DNA of 64,000 nucleotides from Schaalia sp. lx-260 (GTDB lineage: Bacteria > Actinomycetota > Actinomycetes > Actinomycetales > Actinomycetaceae). The notes under the pieces are model-generated. The model had not been told where the DNA came from. It made no database searches and worked only from the letters and a program-made list of their open reading frames with translations. Where the stretch lies: NCBI RefSeq assembly GCF_021083645.1, contig NZ_JAJNRQ010000004.1:1-64000 (forward strand), written 5' to 3'. Every line of letters begins with the position of its first letter. The first letter of the stretch is position 1. Both the position numbers and the translations under genes were made by a program. Shown here piece after piece: positions 39,724 through 48,262 of this stretch.

Positions 39724-40011
39724 TCAGATTCCCGAAGGCATATCGTGGCTGCATTGGGACGTATCCAAGCAAGTGCCTCTCGCTAGCGAATCAGGAGACT
39801 TGATGTCGGATGTTTCAAAAAGGTCTTCGACGCCGCATTCGAGTGCTGTGGCGATGCGTAGCAGCACTTCGGTGGTGACATTGTCCCCACGTCCAAGTTT
39901 GGCGATGGTGGCGGCACTTACTCCGGCGGTTTCTTGGAGTTGTGTCTTGTTCATTCCCTTGTCTATGAGGAGTTTCCATAGGGGGTTGAAGTTAAGAATT
40001 TTTGTGCTCAT
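39724..40011 (-). CDS. XRE-family HTH regulator of defence operon
   Basis: This 95-residue protein has a Cro/CI-type helix-turn-helix (WKLLIDKGMNKTQLQETAG, VSAATIAKLGRGDNV) of the HTH_26 group. Its ATG overlaps the upstream gene by four bases, and the methylase starts 44 bp downstream. It may act as a controller protein delaying nuclease expression, as in restriction-modification operons. The C-terminal 30 residues beyond the domain are poorly ordered. Confidence 0.85.
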   Translation of the reverse strand: MSTKILNFNPLWKLLIDKGMNKTQLQETAGVSAATIAKLGRGDNVTTEVLLRIATALECGVEDLFETSDIKSPDSLARGTCLDTSQCSHDMPSGI

Positions 40012-40586
40012 TGTGCTTCCTGTTCTAGCTTGTCGCGGAAATCGTCGTCTGTCATTCCGGGGATGAATCCGTATCGGGTGTCGTCTTGACGTTCGGTGAA
40101 GTGGATAAGGGTAGCCCGATCTTTCCAGGGGACTTCTTGGGCTTCTGTCTCATCGGCCTGCTTGAAGGCGTCGCGCAGGTTTTCTGGCACTGTTTGCTCA
40201 CACACTGGGCAAGTGGATAGCACCGGGTGCTGTCCGAACAGCATGCCGCCGTCACGAGCGAACTCTAGGCGCTCAAGTTTTACTGCCTCAATGCGGGTCT
40301 GGGCAAGTAGATCAGCAGGGAGGAACTCGTATTTATCAACTTGTTTTTTACGCTCCTCAAGGTTCTTGGCTGCATCCCGGTGCAGTTGCTGGTAGTAGTT
40401 TTGCAGGACCTTGTTTTGGGCTCGCTTGTTATCCGTGGCGGATTCTGCACGTTCTAAAACAGCAACCGTGTCATCTTTCAGACCCATGTCGAAGATCTCG
40501 CATGCGAACGTGCCCAGGTTTCGGGTGCCTTTCATGTTTTTCCTGAGCGCATCAAACACTTTTTTGAACCTTGCCTCGTAGGTCAC
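40008..40586 (-). CDS. Unknown CxxC protein, first gene of defence operon
   Basis: This 192-residue protein starts at a GTG preceded by AAGGAGGG; an in-frame ATG 36 bases upstream lacks a ribosome site. Residues 40-110 are highly charged and probably coiled coil (LQNYYQQLHRDAAKNLEERK). A single CPVC (Cys126-Cys129) could bind zinc on dimerisation. The C-terminus is acidic. No family was recognised. Tight coupling to the regulator and methylase suggests a role in the same system, for example an antirestriction guard or a sensor. Confidence 0.65.
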   Translation of the reverse strand: MTYEARFKKVFDALRKNMKGTRNLGTFACEIFDMGLKDDTVAVLERAESATDNKRAQNKVLQNYYQQLHRDAAKNLEERKKQVDKYEFLPADLLAQTRIEAVKLERLEFARDGGMLFGQHPVLSTCPVCEQTVPENLRDAFKQADETEAQEVPWKDRATLIHFTERQDDTRYGFIPGMTDDDFRDKLEQEAQ

Positions 40587-41005
40587 AGCACCCTCCTTCC
40601 CGGCTGATCCATCGCAATCCATCGCTACTCATCGGCAGACCACCGCTCAGCGACACCCACTTTTCTACCGTGGATATCGAAGCAAACAGCACAGCTAAAA
40701 CGAGAACCGTACTATCGGCCTCATTCTAGCTAAAATCTTCAGTTTCGCCGTGACTTTCTTCAGGAACACAAAACAGAACCAGGCGATGTCGAAAGGAGGT
40801 GTAAACGGGCTCTTCGGATTTGGGCGGGGTTTAGGGGTAGATAGTGTTGAGGATTCTCCAGAAGGAACTTGGCCTGGCGATAGTCCATCCGAGTTTGGAT
40901 TGTCAATAGGTTGTCGTATTTCATGGCCTCGGCTCCTGTCTTTGCGTCACGTACATGCACGCTCTAATCAGGGCTAATAGCAAGTCGTAGACGGCGGAGT
41001 CTTTA
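40587..41005. other. Right island edge and operon promoter region
   Basis: About 420 bp separate the first defence gene from the right direct repeat. The promoter of the operon must lie near 40590-40740. A 66-codon minus-strand frame (40760-40960) is Gln/Arg-rich but lacks convincing support. No integrase remnant was recognised. Confidence 0.4.
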
Positions 41006-41042
41006 GCAGTTGCCGTAAAAACTGTGGCTTATAAAAATGAGA
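41006..41042 (+). repeat. Island boundary direct repeat, right (att-like)
   Basis: This 37-bp copy matches 30217-30253 with one mismatch. Its last base is the discriminator position of the minus-strand tRNA-Thr gene, so the repeat abuts the tRNA 3' end. Confidence 0.85.
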
Positions 41043-41114
41043 GCCACCTGTGGGACTCGAACCCACGACCGTCCGCTTACAAGGCGGGTGCTCTACCAAC
41101 TGAGCTAAGGTGGC
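41042..41114 (-). tRNA. tRNA-Thr (anticodon TGT)
   Basis: The 73-nt cloverleaf has the acceptor arm GCCACCT/AGGTGGC, D arm TTAGCTCAGTTGGTAGAGC, anticodon stem CCGCC/GGCGG-type pairing with loop CTTGTAA reading TGT, and T arm GTGGG-TTCGAGT-CCCAC. CCA is not encoded. It lies directly beside the right island repeat, a usual integration landmark. Confidence 0.96.
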
Positions 41115-41182
41115 GCGTCCCATAGTCTGTCATGAACAGACCACGGGAAACAAATTGAAACCCCTCTATGAGACGAGTTTCA

Positions 41183-42004
41183 TTATTTTTTGACCTCAAG
41201 GGCAGCGCGAACAGAATCCAATAATTCCGCACCAGTCTTACCTTGCAGCTTCACAGCTTTTCCGTGAGCAACAAATTCTGGTGTACCTAAACCAGCGCGG
41301 CCTTCTACCGTTGCTTCACGCCATGCTTGCGAAGCCACATCCAGATAATGGTCAGCCACAGACCCATAGGGGAAGGTACCGATCACATCAGCGGAAATCC
41401 CTACTTGCTCAGCGATTTTTTTCACCTGCTGGTAGGAGGCATCAGCATCGTTTACTACATGCCCTTTACCGTTGTCATACTGCGACTTAAAGTAAGCCAT
41501 TAAAGCATGGTGGAAATCAGCCCAACGCTCAGGAGCCTTTTGTGCAACTACTAACGAAGCAGCAGTTGCCGCATGTTGATAGGCCATATCGACTGTGCGA
41601 ACTGAGCGATACTCAATGTTATATTCCCCTTTATCGGCGCCTTCAGTTAGTTCTTTACCGAAAAGAGCATCCACGTTAACGCAAACGTGGCAGGAATAGT
41701 CGAAATATTCCACAAGAGTAGGAATAGAATCATCCACCTGACCTACGCCTTTATGCGAGTAAAGGATAGGCTCACCCTCGGCAAAAGTACCGAAAACTGA
41801 CACGGGGTCCACATTACGTGCCGCACGCTCAGCAGATACTTTCTGGCCGATGACAACAGCTACCGCAGCAGCGATACCTAAAACCACAACAAGCACAACG
41901 GAAATAATCGTTATCTTGATTCGGCGATCTTTACGTGCTTGTTCTGCGCGCATTTGTTGCGCCTTCAAACGCACGGAATCTTGTGAAGAAGTCTCTTTTG
42001 CCAT
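41183..42004 (-). CDS. Membrane-anchored DsbA-like thioredoxin
   Basis: This 273-residue protein starts at the ATG with AAAGG eight bases upstream. A basic N-terminus precedes one membrane helix (about 30-53). A DsbA/Thioredoxin_4 domain follows with the active site C105-H-V-C108 in FDYSCHVCVNVD and the cis-Pro loop GTPEFVAHGKAV. It probably forms disulfides in exported proteins, or is a related oxidoreductase outside the membrane. Confidence 0.9.
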   Translation of the reverse strand: MAKETSSQDSVRLKAQQMRAEQARKDRRIKITIISVVLVVVLGIAAAVAVVIGQKVSAERAARNVDPVSVFGTFAEGEPILYSHKGVGQVDDSIPTLVEYFDYSCHVCVNVDALFGKELTEGADKGEYNIEYRSVRTVDMAYQHAATAASLVVAQKAPERWADFHHALMAYFKSQYDNGKGHVVNDADASYQQVKKIAEQVGISADVIGTFPYGSVADHYLDVASQAWREATVEGRAGLGTPEFVAHGKAVKLQGKTGAELLDSVRAALEVKK

Positions 42005-42078
42005 GACAAACACCTTTAATCAGATGAGTGAAATATAGATAAACAGTAGCGGCCCTTGTAAGGAATCGCGCGATAACA

Positions 42079-44019
42079 TCAGCCGCCTGTTATCACCATC
42101 CATAAAGCTCCTGTGGCAAGGATAACTAAAATAACAGCTATGGCTCTGGCCCACCATGCAGGTAGGAAAAACTGGAAAACGCAAGCTGATCCGCGTCGCA
42201 GGTGGCGTGAGGTAGGGAAAACCCACAGCAGGAAAAGGAAAAACCACACTAAGAAAACGATGATAAGGAACATCGGCGGTGCGCTCACCCACGAATCTGT
42301 CCCTAGGTTTCCTTGCGCCGATGTCACCACATCCCACGGCCACGTGATTTCAGGCACATGCAGGATTTTCCATTGTCCTATGTGGATAACTCCTATCCCG
42401 CGTGCATGTGTGCGCAGATATTCATAGATGAGGCGCCACAGCCCAGCTGTCACAATCCCCGATATTAAAGCTGCCGCACTTAAAGAGAGGACGACCTCCA
42501 CCAATTTCAGCGGTGACATGAAAAAAAGTGCCCACATGTCATTCCAACGCAATACCCCGTGACGGGCGCGACGACGTTCTCGACCATCGTGGATGGCCCC
42601 CATCATTCCCAGGCACACAAGAGCGCAAACGACAACGAATAATCCTGCGGCCCCAGCTATGACAGGAACCGTCGCAATAAGCAGTAACGATGCCACGCTC
42701 AAGGCATGTGCTGGCCGTGGAGCACGGGGAGTATATGGTTGTTCGTTTTCCTGCGGTGTAAAAATACTTTCCTCGTAGGATCCCCCCATTGCCCTGTCAT
42801 TGCTATACACGCCTTTGTTGTCGCTATGCGTATCCTGTAATAGTTCCTGAGGCGGATACGTTCCTTCCACCGGCAAGGCGGCTGTAGGCAGCAAGGGCCT
42901 CTCGTGCCTGTGCAGGGTTTCCGTGGCCCCCATGATACTTGCAGGGTCTGTGCCTTCCTTAGGGTTTGTGGCTCTTGATTCAGCTGTTTGTGACGCTCTG
43001 TAGTCCTCTTGGTGAGTTCTCTGGGGATTTTCGAGGAGCGGGGTTGTAGCCCCAGCAATCTCATAGGGCGATGATGAGTGAAGGGCAACGGTGGCTTCTG
43101 ATCTTGAGTCCGGTTCTGGAATTTGCGTCCTATCATGAGGGTCAGGGGTACGTGTCTCATACGCATCTAAGGGGGCACTCATTGGTAATGCGAGCGTTTG
43201 AACGACAGAGGAAGGCGCAGGGTGCGGGCATGTACGCGCGTATTTTTCTATAGCTTCAACAAGGGCGTGCGGCGCTGGGCGTGTCCTCAGTTCTGGCGAT
43301 AATGCTTCCATGAAATAAGGGACCAATTCCGTAGGTAGCCCCCGCACATCTGGTGTTCCTTTCATGACTTGAGCAAGGACGTGCGCTGAATTTCCGCGAC
43401 CAAAAGGAGGTTGCCCTGATAATGCGTATAAAAGAGTGGCGGCGAAAGCCCACCAATCGCTTGCAGGGTTCGCAGGTTGCCCGCGCAGAAGCTCAGGGGC
43501 CGTAAAACCAGCCGTCCCTGAGATTAAACCTGTTTGTGTGAAGCGAGTATCGTCCTCACTCAATGCGATACCAAAATCAATAAGAACAGGTCCGTGTGGC
43601 GAATAAATAATATTTGAGGGCTTCACATCGCGGTGAACAATTTTGGCCGTGTGGATACGGCATAAAGTGTCATAGAGGCCCCGGCTCAGTGCAGCAACAT
43701 CAGTGACAGGTAGCGGTCCTCGCGTCAATATTTCAGCAAGGGAAGGACCTTCGATCAGTTCAGAAACCACGAAAGGCTGGTAGTCATCCACCTCAATGTC
43801 GAGCACATGAGCAACCCCGCCACCGCGTACAGCATTGACCAGACGTGCTTCACGTACGAGGCGCGCCCGTGCTTCGTCCGTGGCTGCCAAAGCCGGATGC
43901 AGCATTTTGAGGGCGACTTTTTGGCCGCCTTCATCTTCGGCGCACCACACTGTACCTGCGCCGCCTATGCCTAGGCGATGCAACAGGCGATAGCCTCCTA
44001 CATACTGCGAAACACTCAC
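42079..44019 (-). CDS. Membrane Ser/Thr protein kinase (Hanks type)
   Basis: This 646-residue kinase has an N-terminal domain with a glycine loop (LGIGGAGTVW), Lys38 (VALK), catalytic Asp131 (HRDVKPSN), metal-binding Asp148 (DFG) and APE. A long disordered linker at about 275-430 is rich in Pro, Thr and Ser. The C-terminus has four predicted membrane helices and no PASTA domains, so it is unlike PknB and cannot sense muropeptides in that way. It is a single gene followed by the DsbA-like gene. Confidence 0.92.
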   Translation of the reverse strand: MSVSQYVGGYRLLHRLGIGGAGTVWCAEDEGGQKVALKMLHPALAATDEARARLVREARLVNAVRGGGVAHVLDIEVDDYQPFVVSELIEGPSLAEILTRGPLPVTDVAALSRGLYDTLCRIHTAKIVHRDVKPSNIIYSPHGPVLIDFGIALSEDDTRFTQTGLISGTAGFTAPELLRGQPANPASDWWAFAATLLYALSGQPPFGRGNSAHVLAQVMKGTPDVRGLPTELVPYFMEALSPELRTRPAPHALVEAIEKYARTCPHPAPSSVVQTLALPMSAPLDAYETRTPDPHDRTQIPEPDSRSEATVALHSSSPYEIAGATTPLLENPQRTHQEDYRASQTAESRATNPKEGTDPASIMGATETLHRHERPLLPTAALPVEGTYPPQELLQDTHSDNKGVYSNDRAMGGSYEESIFTPQENEQPYTPRAPRPAHALSVASLLLIATVPVIAGAAGLFVVVCALVCLGMMGAIHDGRERRRARHGVLRWNDMWALFFMSPLKLVEVVLSLSAAALISGIVTAGLWRLIYEYLRTHARGIGVIHIGQWKILHVPEITWPWDVVTSAQGNLGTDSWVSAPPMFLIIVFLVWFFLFLLWVFPTSRHLRRGSACVFQFFLPAWWARAIAVILVILATGALWMVITGG

Positions 44020-44468
44020 CTGAACAGACTAACGCAGGAAAAGCTTCCGGGCCGGTGACACGTGCATGAAAGGGTACTCCTTGTGTTTGCCCTGAGTGCT
44101 CCTATGCATATGGGCCGATGCATCGACGAAGCTGCTACAGCTAGAGCCAAAGATGACTGTTCCTATGCATATGGGTCGATGAGTCAGTATGCCCCCTTTC
44201 TGCGTCATTCTGTCTTGCGTCAAAATTTCACGATCTATTCCCGGCATCTTTTATTGACGCACCTCACCCCGTGCGGCACCGGCGACACCGGCAACACCGG
44301 ATGTAGCACTCATTCCACGATTATGGGTGGCTTTTCAGGGAAACAAATGATAGATTCACTATGTACGTGTGCAGACAATATCGTTTACGCATGTTCCACA
44401 TTGGTGAAGACGCTAATGTGTCCCCACTCGGATCGTCCGGCACGTACCTGCCGGTGGAGGAGAACGTT
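44020..44468. other. Upstream region of sugar ABC ATPase with repeat pair
   Basis: This roughly 450-bp region between the divergent kinase and the ABC ATPase contains the 21-bp repeat pair at 44100-44181, a short ACCGGCGAC/ACCGGCAAC iteration near 44278-44301, and the ATPase promoter. No gene was recognised. Confidence 0.5.
44100..44181. repeat. Pair of 21-bp near-palindromic direct repeats, 61 bp apart
   Basis: TCCTATGCATATGGG, C or T, CGATG occurs at 44100-44120 and 44161-44181. The core TATGCATA is palindromic, as expected for a dimeric repressor. The position 290-370 bp upstream of a carbohydrate-ABC ATPase suggests tandem operators for a regulator elsewhere. Confidence 0.6.
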
Positions 44469-45593
44469 ATGGCAACCGTAACTTTCGAGAAAGCAACCCG
44501 TATTTACCCGGGTTCTGACAAACCCGCTGTTGATAGCTTGGATCTTGAAATCGCCGATGGTGAATTCCTTGTCCTTGTTGGCCCATCTGGATGCGGCAAA
44601 TCCACGTCTTTGCGCATGCTCGCAGGTTTAGAGGACGTGAACTCTGGTCGTATTTTGATTGGCGATCGTGATGTGACTGATGTTCAGCCAAAGAACCGTG
44701 ACATCGCTATGGTTTTCCAGAACTACGCGCTGTACCCGCATATGACTGTCCGCGAAAACATGGGCTTCGCACTGAAAATTGCTGGTACTCCGAAAGACGA
44801 AATCAAGCGTCGCGTCGATGAAGCAGCAAAGATTCTTGACTTGGAACCCTATTTGGATCGTAAACCTAAGGCGCTTTCTGGCGGCCAGCGTCAGCGTGTC
44901 GCTATGGGACGCGCTATCGTGCGTAAGCCGCAAGTGTTCCTTATGGATGAGCCTTTATCGAACTTGGATGCGAAGCTTCGTGTGCAAACCCGTACTCAGA
45001 TTGCTTCTTTGCAGCGTGAACTCGGTGTCACAACCGTGTATGTTACTCACGACCAAACGGAAGCTCTGACTATGGGTGACCGTATCGCGGTTCTTGCTGG
45101 CGGTATTTTGCAGCAGGTCGGCACGCCTCAGGAAATGTATGAACGTCCCGCTAATGAGTTCGTTGCAGGTTTCATTGGTTCGCCTGCGATGAATCTTGGG
45201 AAGTTCGATGTGGAAGGTAACGTCGCAAAGCTTGGTCCTGCTCGCATCCCGTTGTCAGAGGCCACTTTAGCCGCACTCACACCTGAAGATGGTGGGCAGA
45301 TCACCATTGGTTTCCGCCCTGAAGGACTTGAAGTTGTTCCTGAGGGAACAGAGAACACCATTCCAATCGAAGTTGATTTCGTTGAGGAACTGGGGTCTGA
45401 TGCCTACGTGTACGGTCACCTTGCAGGTTCTGCTGAGGGCTTAGGTTCTGGTAGCGAGGGGAGCGCTAAGCAGCTCATCGTGCGTGTTCCTCCGCGTACA
45501 GCTCCTGACCGTGGTGGCGTTATTCATACGCGTATTCGTGAGGGACAGCAGCACAACTTCAGTGCAGCTACCGGTGTGCGTTTACCTGAGTAA
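44469..45593 (+). CDS. Carbohydrate ABC transporter ATPase (UgpC/MsmK family)
   Basis: This 374-residue ATPase starts at MATVTFEKATRIYPG with GGAGGAG upstream. Walker A is GPSGCGKST (Lys44), the signature LSGGQRQRVAMGRA, Walker B VFLMDEPLSNLD, and the C-terminal TOBE regulatory domain (ITIGFRPEGLEVV; VDFVEELGSDAYVYG) is typical of MalK-like proteins. It stands alone without permeases, which fits a shared ATPase serving several sugar importers, as MsmK does in streptococci. A strong terminator follows. Confidence 0.94.
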   Translation: MATVTFEKATRIYPGSDKPAVDSLDLEIADGEFLVLVGPSGCGKSTSLRMLAGLEDVNSGRILIGDRDVTDVQPKNRDIAMVFQNYALYPHMTVRENMGFALKIAGTPKDEIKRRVDEAAKILDLEPYLDRKPKALSGGQRQRVAMGRAIVRKPQVFLMDEPLSNLDAKLRVQTRTQIASLQRELGVTTVYVTHDQTEALTMGDRIAVLAGGILQQVGTPQEMYERPANEFVAGFIGSPAMNLGKFDVEGNVAKLGPARIPLSEATLAALTPEDGGQITIGFRPEGLEVVPEGTENTIPIEVDFVEELGSDAYVYGHLAGSAEGLGSGSEGSAKQLIVRVPPRTAPDRGGVIHTRIREGQQHNFSAATGVRLPE

Positions 45594-45637
45594 GTATTTC
45601 CAGTAACCTGCACGCATGTCGGGTTATACATATTCGC

Positions 45638-45680
45638 AGCGTCGGCTTTATCTACGGGTAGGGCCGACGCTCGTTATTTT
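45638..45680 (+). terminator. Intrinsic terminator after ABC ATPase
   Basis: AGCGTCGGC and GCCGACGCT form the stem around a 16-base loop, followed by CGTTATTTT. It lies 45 bp past the ATPase stop. Confidence 0.8.
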
Positions 45681-45758
45681 CTGGTTGAGGGTGAGCTTTT
45701 CTTTTCTCCCACATACGCACATACTGTCCGCCGCCCTCAAAAATGAGAGAATAAGCCC

Positions 45759-47162
45759 ATGCTTCACGCTTTGGAGATTACGGCTTCCACCGTTGATCCA
45801 GCACTCCTTGATCTTCCGTGGGAACTTCCATTAGAGGACTGGCCTGCTGATATCCTCGCAGCCTTGCCACGTGGATTATCACGACATGTGGTACGTTTTG
45901 TTCATTTATCTGACCGAGTGATCGCTGTCAAAGAAATCGGTGAAACGGTAGCTCATAAGGAGTATGAGCTCCTGCGTGATCTGTCGCGCCTACAAGCCCC
46001 CTCAGTCCTACCAACTGCGGTTATCACCGGGCGAACAGATGCGCAGAATGAGGAGCTTCCCGCAGTCCTAGTGACAGAGCATTTGCAGTTTTCTTTGCCT
46101 TATCGCGCTCTTTTTAGCAAGTACATGACTGAGGACACGGCGACACGTCTCATTGACGCGCTTGCGGTCCTATTGGTGCGTTTGCATCTGCTTGGCTTTT
46201 ATTGGGGCGATGTTTCTTTGTCGAATACTTTGTTTCGTCGTGATGCGGGTTCTTTTTCTGCGTATCTTGTTGATGCGGAAACCGGGGAGCTTCACCCTGA
46301 AGGCCTCACAGAAGGCCAACGCACTTATGACGTTGATCTGGCGCGTATCAACATCATTGGGGAGCTTATGGATTTGCAAGCAGGGTCCTATTTTCCTTCA
46401 GAGGATGATCCCATTGAGGTCGGTGACCGCATCCGAACTCGTTACAATGAACTGTGGAATGAGCTTACCGCAGAAGAATCTATTTCTGTGGATCAGCGTT
46501 GGAAAGTTCAAGACCGCATTGAACGCTTGAATCGTTTAGGTTTTAATGTCGGTGAGTTGCAAATTAAGTCTGATCGCGATGGTCGCCATATCGTTATCCA
46601 GCCGAAAGTTGTGGATGCAGGTCATTATCATCGTCGCCTCATGCGTTTAACTGGTTTGGATGTGGAAGAACAGCAAGCTCGGCGCATGTTAAATGATTTA
46701 AAAACTTACCGCGCAGTCACTGAGCAATTGGATAGGCCTTTGGAACTGGTTGCGCATGAGTGGATGCGACATGTGTATGAGCCGGTTATTTCCGCTATCC
46801 CACCGCAGCTTGCCGCTAAGCTGTCGCCCGGCCAAATCTTTCACGAGTTCTTAGAGCACCGCTGGTTTCGCGCACAAAATGCCGGTCACGATTTACCTTT
46901 GGAAGATGTGATTTCCTCATATGTGAATTCTGTGCTCCCAATGAAACGTGACGAAGCTGTGCTGCTTGATTCTGGCGCTGATACGACTTTTGAGATGTCA
47001 GCTGTTCACCTTGAAGATGAACCGATTGATGGAATGCTTGGGCACGCTGATGCGTCAAACGATCCAGAGGCTTCACCTGATTCAGGTTCGTGGGCGCAGG
47101 AAGCCCCTCAACCGCGTATGCGTTTTGTTCCCGGTTTAGGCCTGTTACCCGTATATGAGTAA
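45759..47162 (+). CDS. DUF4032 kinase-like protein
   Basis: This 467-residue actinobacterial protein has an N-terminal lipopolysaccharide-kinase-like fold. An invariant Lys-type strand (VIAVKEIGETVAHKEYELL) is followed by the catalytic-loop analogue GFYWGDVSLSNTLFRRDAG and the metal site AYLVDAETGE. A DUF4032 C-terminal region follows, containing HRWFRAQNAG, and the last 50 residues are disordered. It could phosphorylate a small molecule or sugar; the substrate is not known for the family. It is a single gene, followed by a glycerophosphodiesterase gene. Confidence 0.85.
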   Translation: MLHALEITASTVDPALLDLPWELPLEDWPADILAALPRGLSRHVVRFVHLSDRVIAVKEIGETVAHKEYELLRDLSRLQAPSVLPTAVITGRTDAQNEELPAVLVTEHLQFSLPYRALFSKYMTEDTATRLIDALAVLLVRLHLLGFYWGDVSLSNTLFRRDAGSFSAYLVDAETGELHPEGLTEGQRTYDVDLARINIIGELMDLQAGSYFPSEDDPIEVGDRIRTRYNELWNELTAEESISVDQRWKVQDRIERLNRLGFNVGELQIKSDRDGRHIVIQPKVVDAGHYHRRLMRLTGLDVEEQQARRMLNDLKTYRAVTEQLDRPLELVAHEWMRHVYEPVISAIPPQLAAKLSPGQIFHEFLEHRWFRAQNAGHDLPLEDVISSYVNSVLPMKRDEAVLLDSGADTTFEMSAVHLEDEPIDGMLGHADASNDPEASPDSGSWAQEAPQPRMRFVPGLGLLPVYE

Positions 47163-47236
47163 AGACCCAAAACCACTTACTTGACAGTTGCACCGCGTGT
47201 GACAATGATAATTTCCACTGTTGAAAAGGAGTTTTG

Positions 47237-47986
47237 ATGACTAGCTATCCACGTATTTTTGCCCATAGAGGAGCTTCCTCCCTAGCCCCAGAAAACACTA
47301 TTGCCTCCTTTGCGAAAGCTATGGAGATCGGTGCTCGCCGTTTTGAATTTGATGTTGACGTGATGGGTGATGGCACGTTGTTAGTCATTCACGATGACAC
47401 GTTAGATCGGACAACAAGCGGCACAGGCGGATACTACGACAAGGGCTATTCTGATTTGCGTCGTTTAGATGCTGGCCGTTGGTTCTCTGACGTGTATCGT
47501 TTTGAGCGTGTCCCTGAGTTGGCTGATGTGCTCACTTTCGGGCAGCGCCAATCAATGATGATGAATATGGAGATTAAGCCCTGCTTTGGTGGTATGGCTT
47601 TGCGTGATAAGTTGCTGGAAAACTTAGTTGTTGCGGTTAAAGATGTTGATGTTGAGCATTTCCTTGTGTCCTCATTTGACCATGACATGCTCGCGCGTTT
47701 CCATCGTGAGCGTCCTGATATTGCTCTTGGCTGGCTTTTTGCTCGTGAAAATCAGCCTGGCCCTACGTGGCAAGAAGGTGCGGCAGAGCTGGAGTGCCGT
47801 GCTATTCATCCGGATGTGAATGGTTTAACGCAGGCTGAGGTGCATGAAATGCATGAGGCAGGTTTCCAAGTGAATGTGTGGACTGTGAATACTCTTGAGA
47901 AGGCTGCGGAGCTTGCCTCGTGGGGGGTTGATGGTATTTTCACTGATCGTCCGCAAGATTTTCCTGCTGAGGCACTTGCACGCTAG
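47237..47986 (+). CDS. Glycerophosphodiester phosphodiesterase
   Basis: This 249-residue GDPD enzyme hydrolyses glycerophosphodiesters to glycerol-3-phosphate and an alcohol. The TIM-barrel signature includes AHRGASSLAPENT (His10, Arg11), EFDVD, HDDTLDRTTSG, EIKP and the final VDGIFTDRPQ. No signal peptide, so it is cytoplasmic and UgpQ-like. AAGGAG six bases before the ATG decides the start over a TTG one codon upstream. Confidence 0.92.
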   Translation: MTSYPRIFAHRGASSLAPENTIASFAKAMEIGARRFEFDVDVMGDGTLLVIHDDTLDRTTSGTGGYYDKGYSDLRRLDAGRWFSDVYRFERVPELADVLTFGQRQSMMMNMEIKPCFGGMALRDKLLENLVVAVKDVDVEHFLVSSFDHDMLARFHRERPDIALGWLFARENQPGPTWQEGAAELECRAIHPDVNGLTQAEVHEMHEAGFQVNVWTVNTLEKAAELASWGVDGIFTDRPQDFPAEALAR

Positions 47987-48262
47987 CTGCTGCGGTAAAG
48001 CAAGGGAACTTTACCTTTCAGCGTAACCCCGTGTTATTGGGGCGCGTCGTTGATTACACCTAGCTGATTGCGCATAGTTGGCTATATCTTGCTGGCTGCG
48101 CGCAATTCTTACGTGATAACAACCGCCTAGGTATCAATCTCACTGTTGCTCAGCAAATGTGGCATATATGCGAAAAAGCGGGTGGTTACCTTCCATGTGG
48201 AAGGTAACCACCCGCGGTATGCCTAGACAAGATCATGTATGACTTGTCAGAGCAGGGGCTTT
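47987..48262. other. Convergent intergenic region, no gene seen
   Basis: About 276 bp between the glycerophosphodiesterase and MucBP genes. It contains only the strong terminator at its right end. Confidence 0.5.
48173..48215 (-). terminator. Intrinsic terminator of the MucBP adhesin
   Basis: A perfect 17-bp stem (GCGGGTGGTTACCTTCC with its complement) around a four-base loop is followed on the minus strand by TTTTT. Confidence 0.9.

Larger units (their letters stand above)
30217..41042. mobile_element. Putative genomic island between ung and tRNA-Thr
   Basis: A 37-bp direct repeat with one mismatch bounds about 10.8 kb. The left copy spans the end of ung and the right copy abuts the tRNA-Thr 3' end. 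The contents are accessory: a lactococcin-972-like bacteriocin cluster that is visibly more AT-rich than its flanks, and a methyltransferase/helicase/GIY-YIG nuclease operon. Removing one repeat copy plus the interior would place ung directly beside the tRNA. No integrase or transposase was recognised, so the mechanism is unknown and the element may now be immobile. Confidence 0.65.

Noticed and set aside
40760-40960. 66-codon frame near the right island edge as an integrase or transposase remnant
   Set aside because: No catalytic motif or similarity to recombinases could be recognised, and the ribosome site is poor.
44062-44481. Coding frame across the region upstream of the ABC ATPase
   Set aside because: It spans the repeat pair and the ATPase ribosome site, is Cys/His-rich without domain features, and has no ribosome site.
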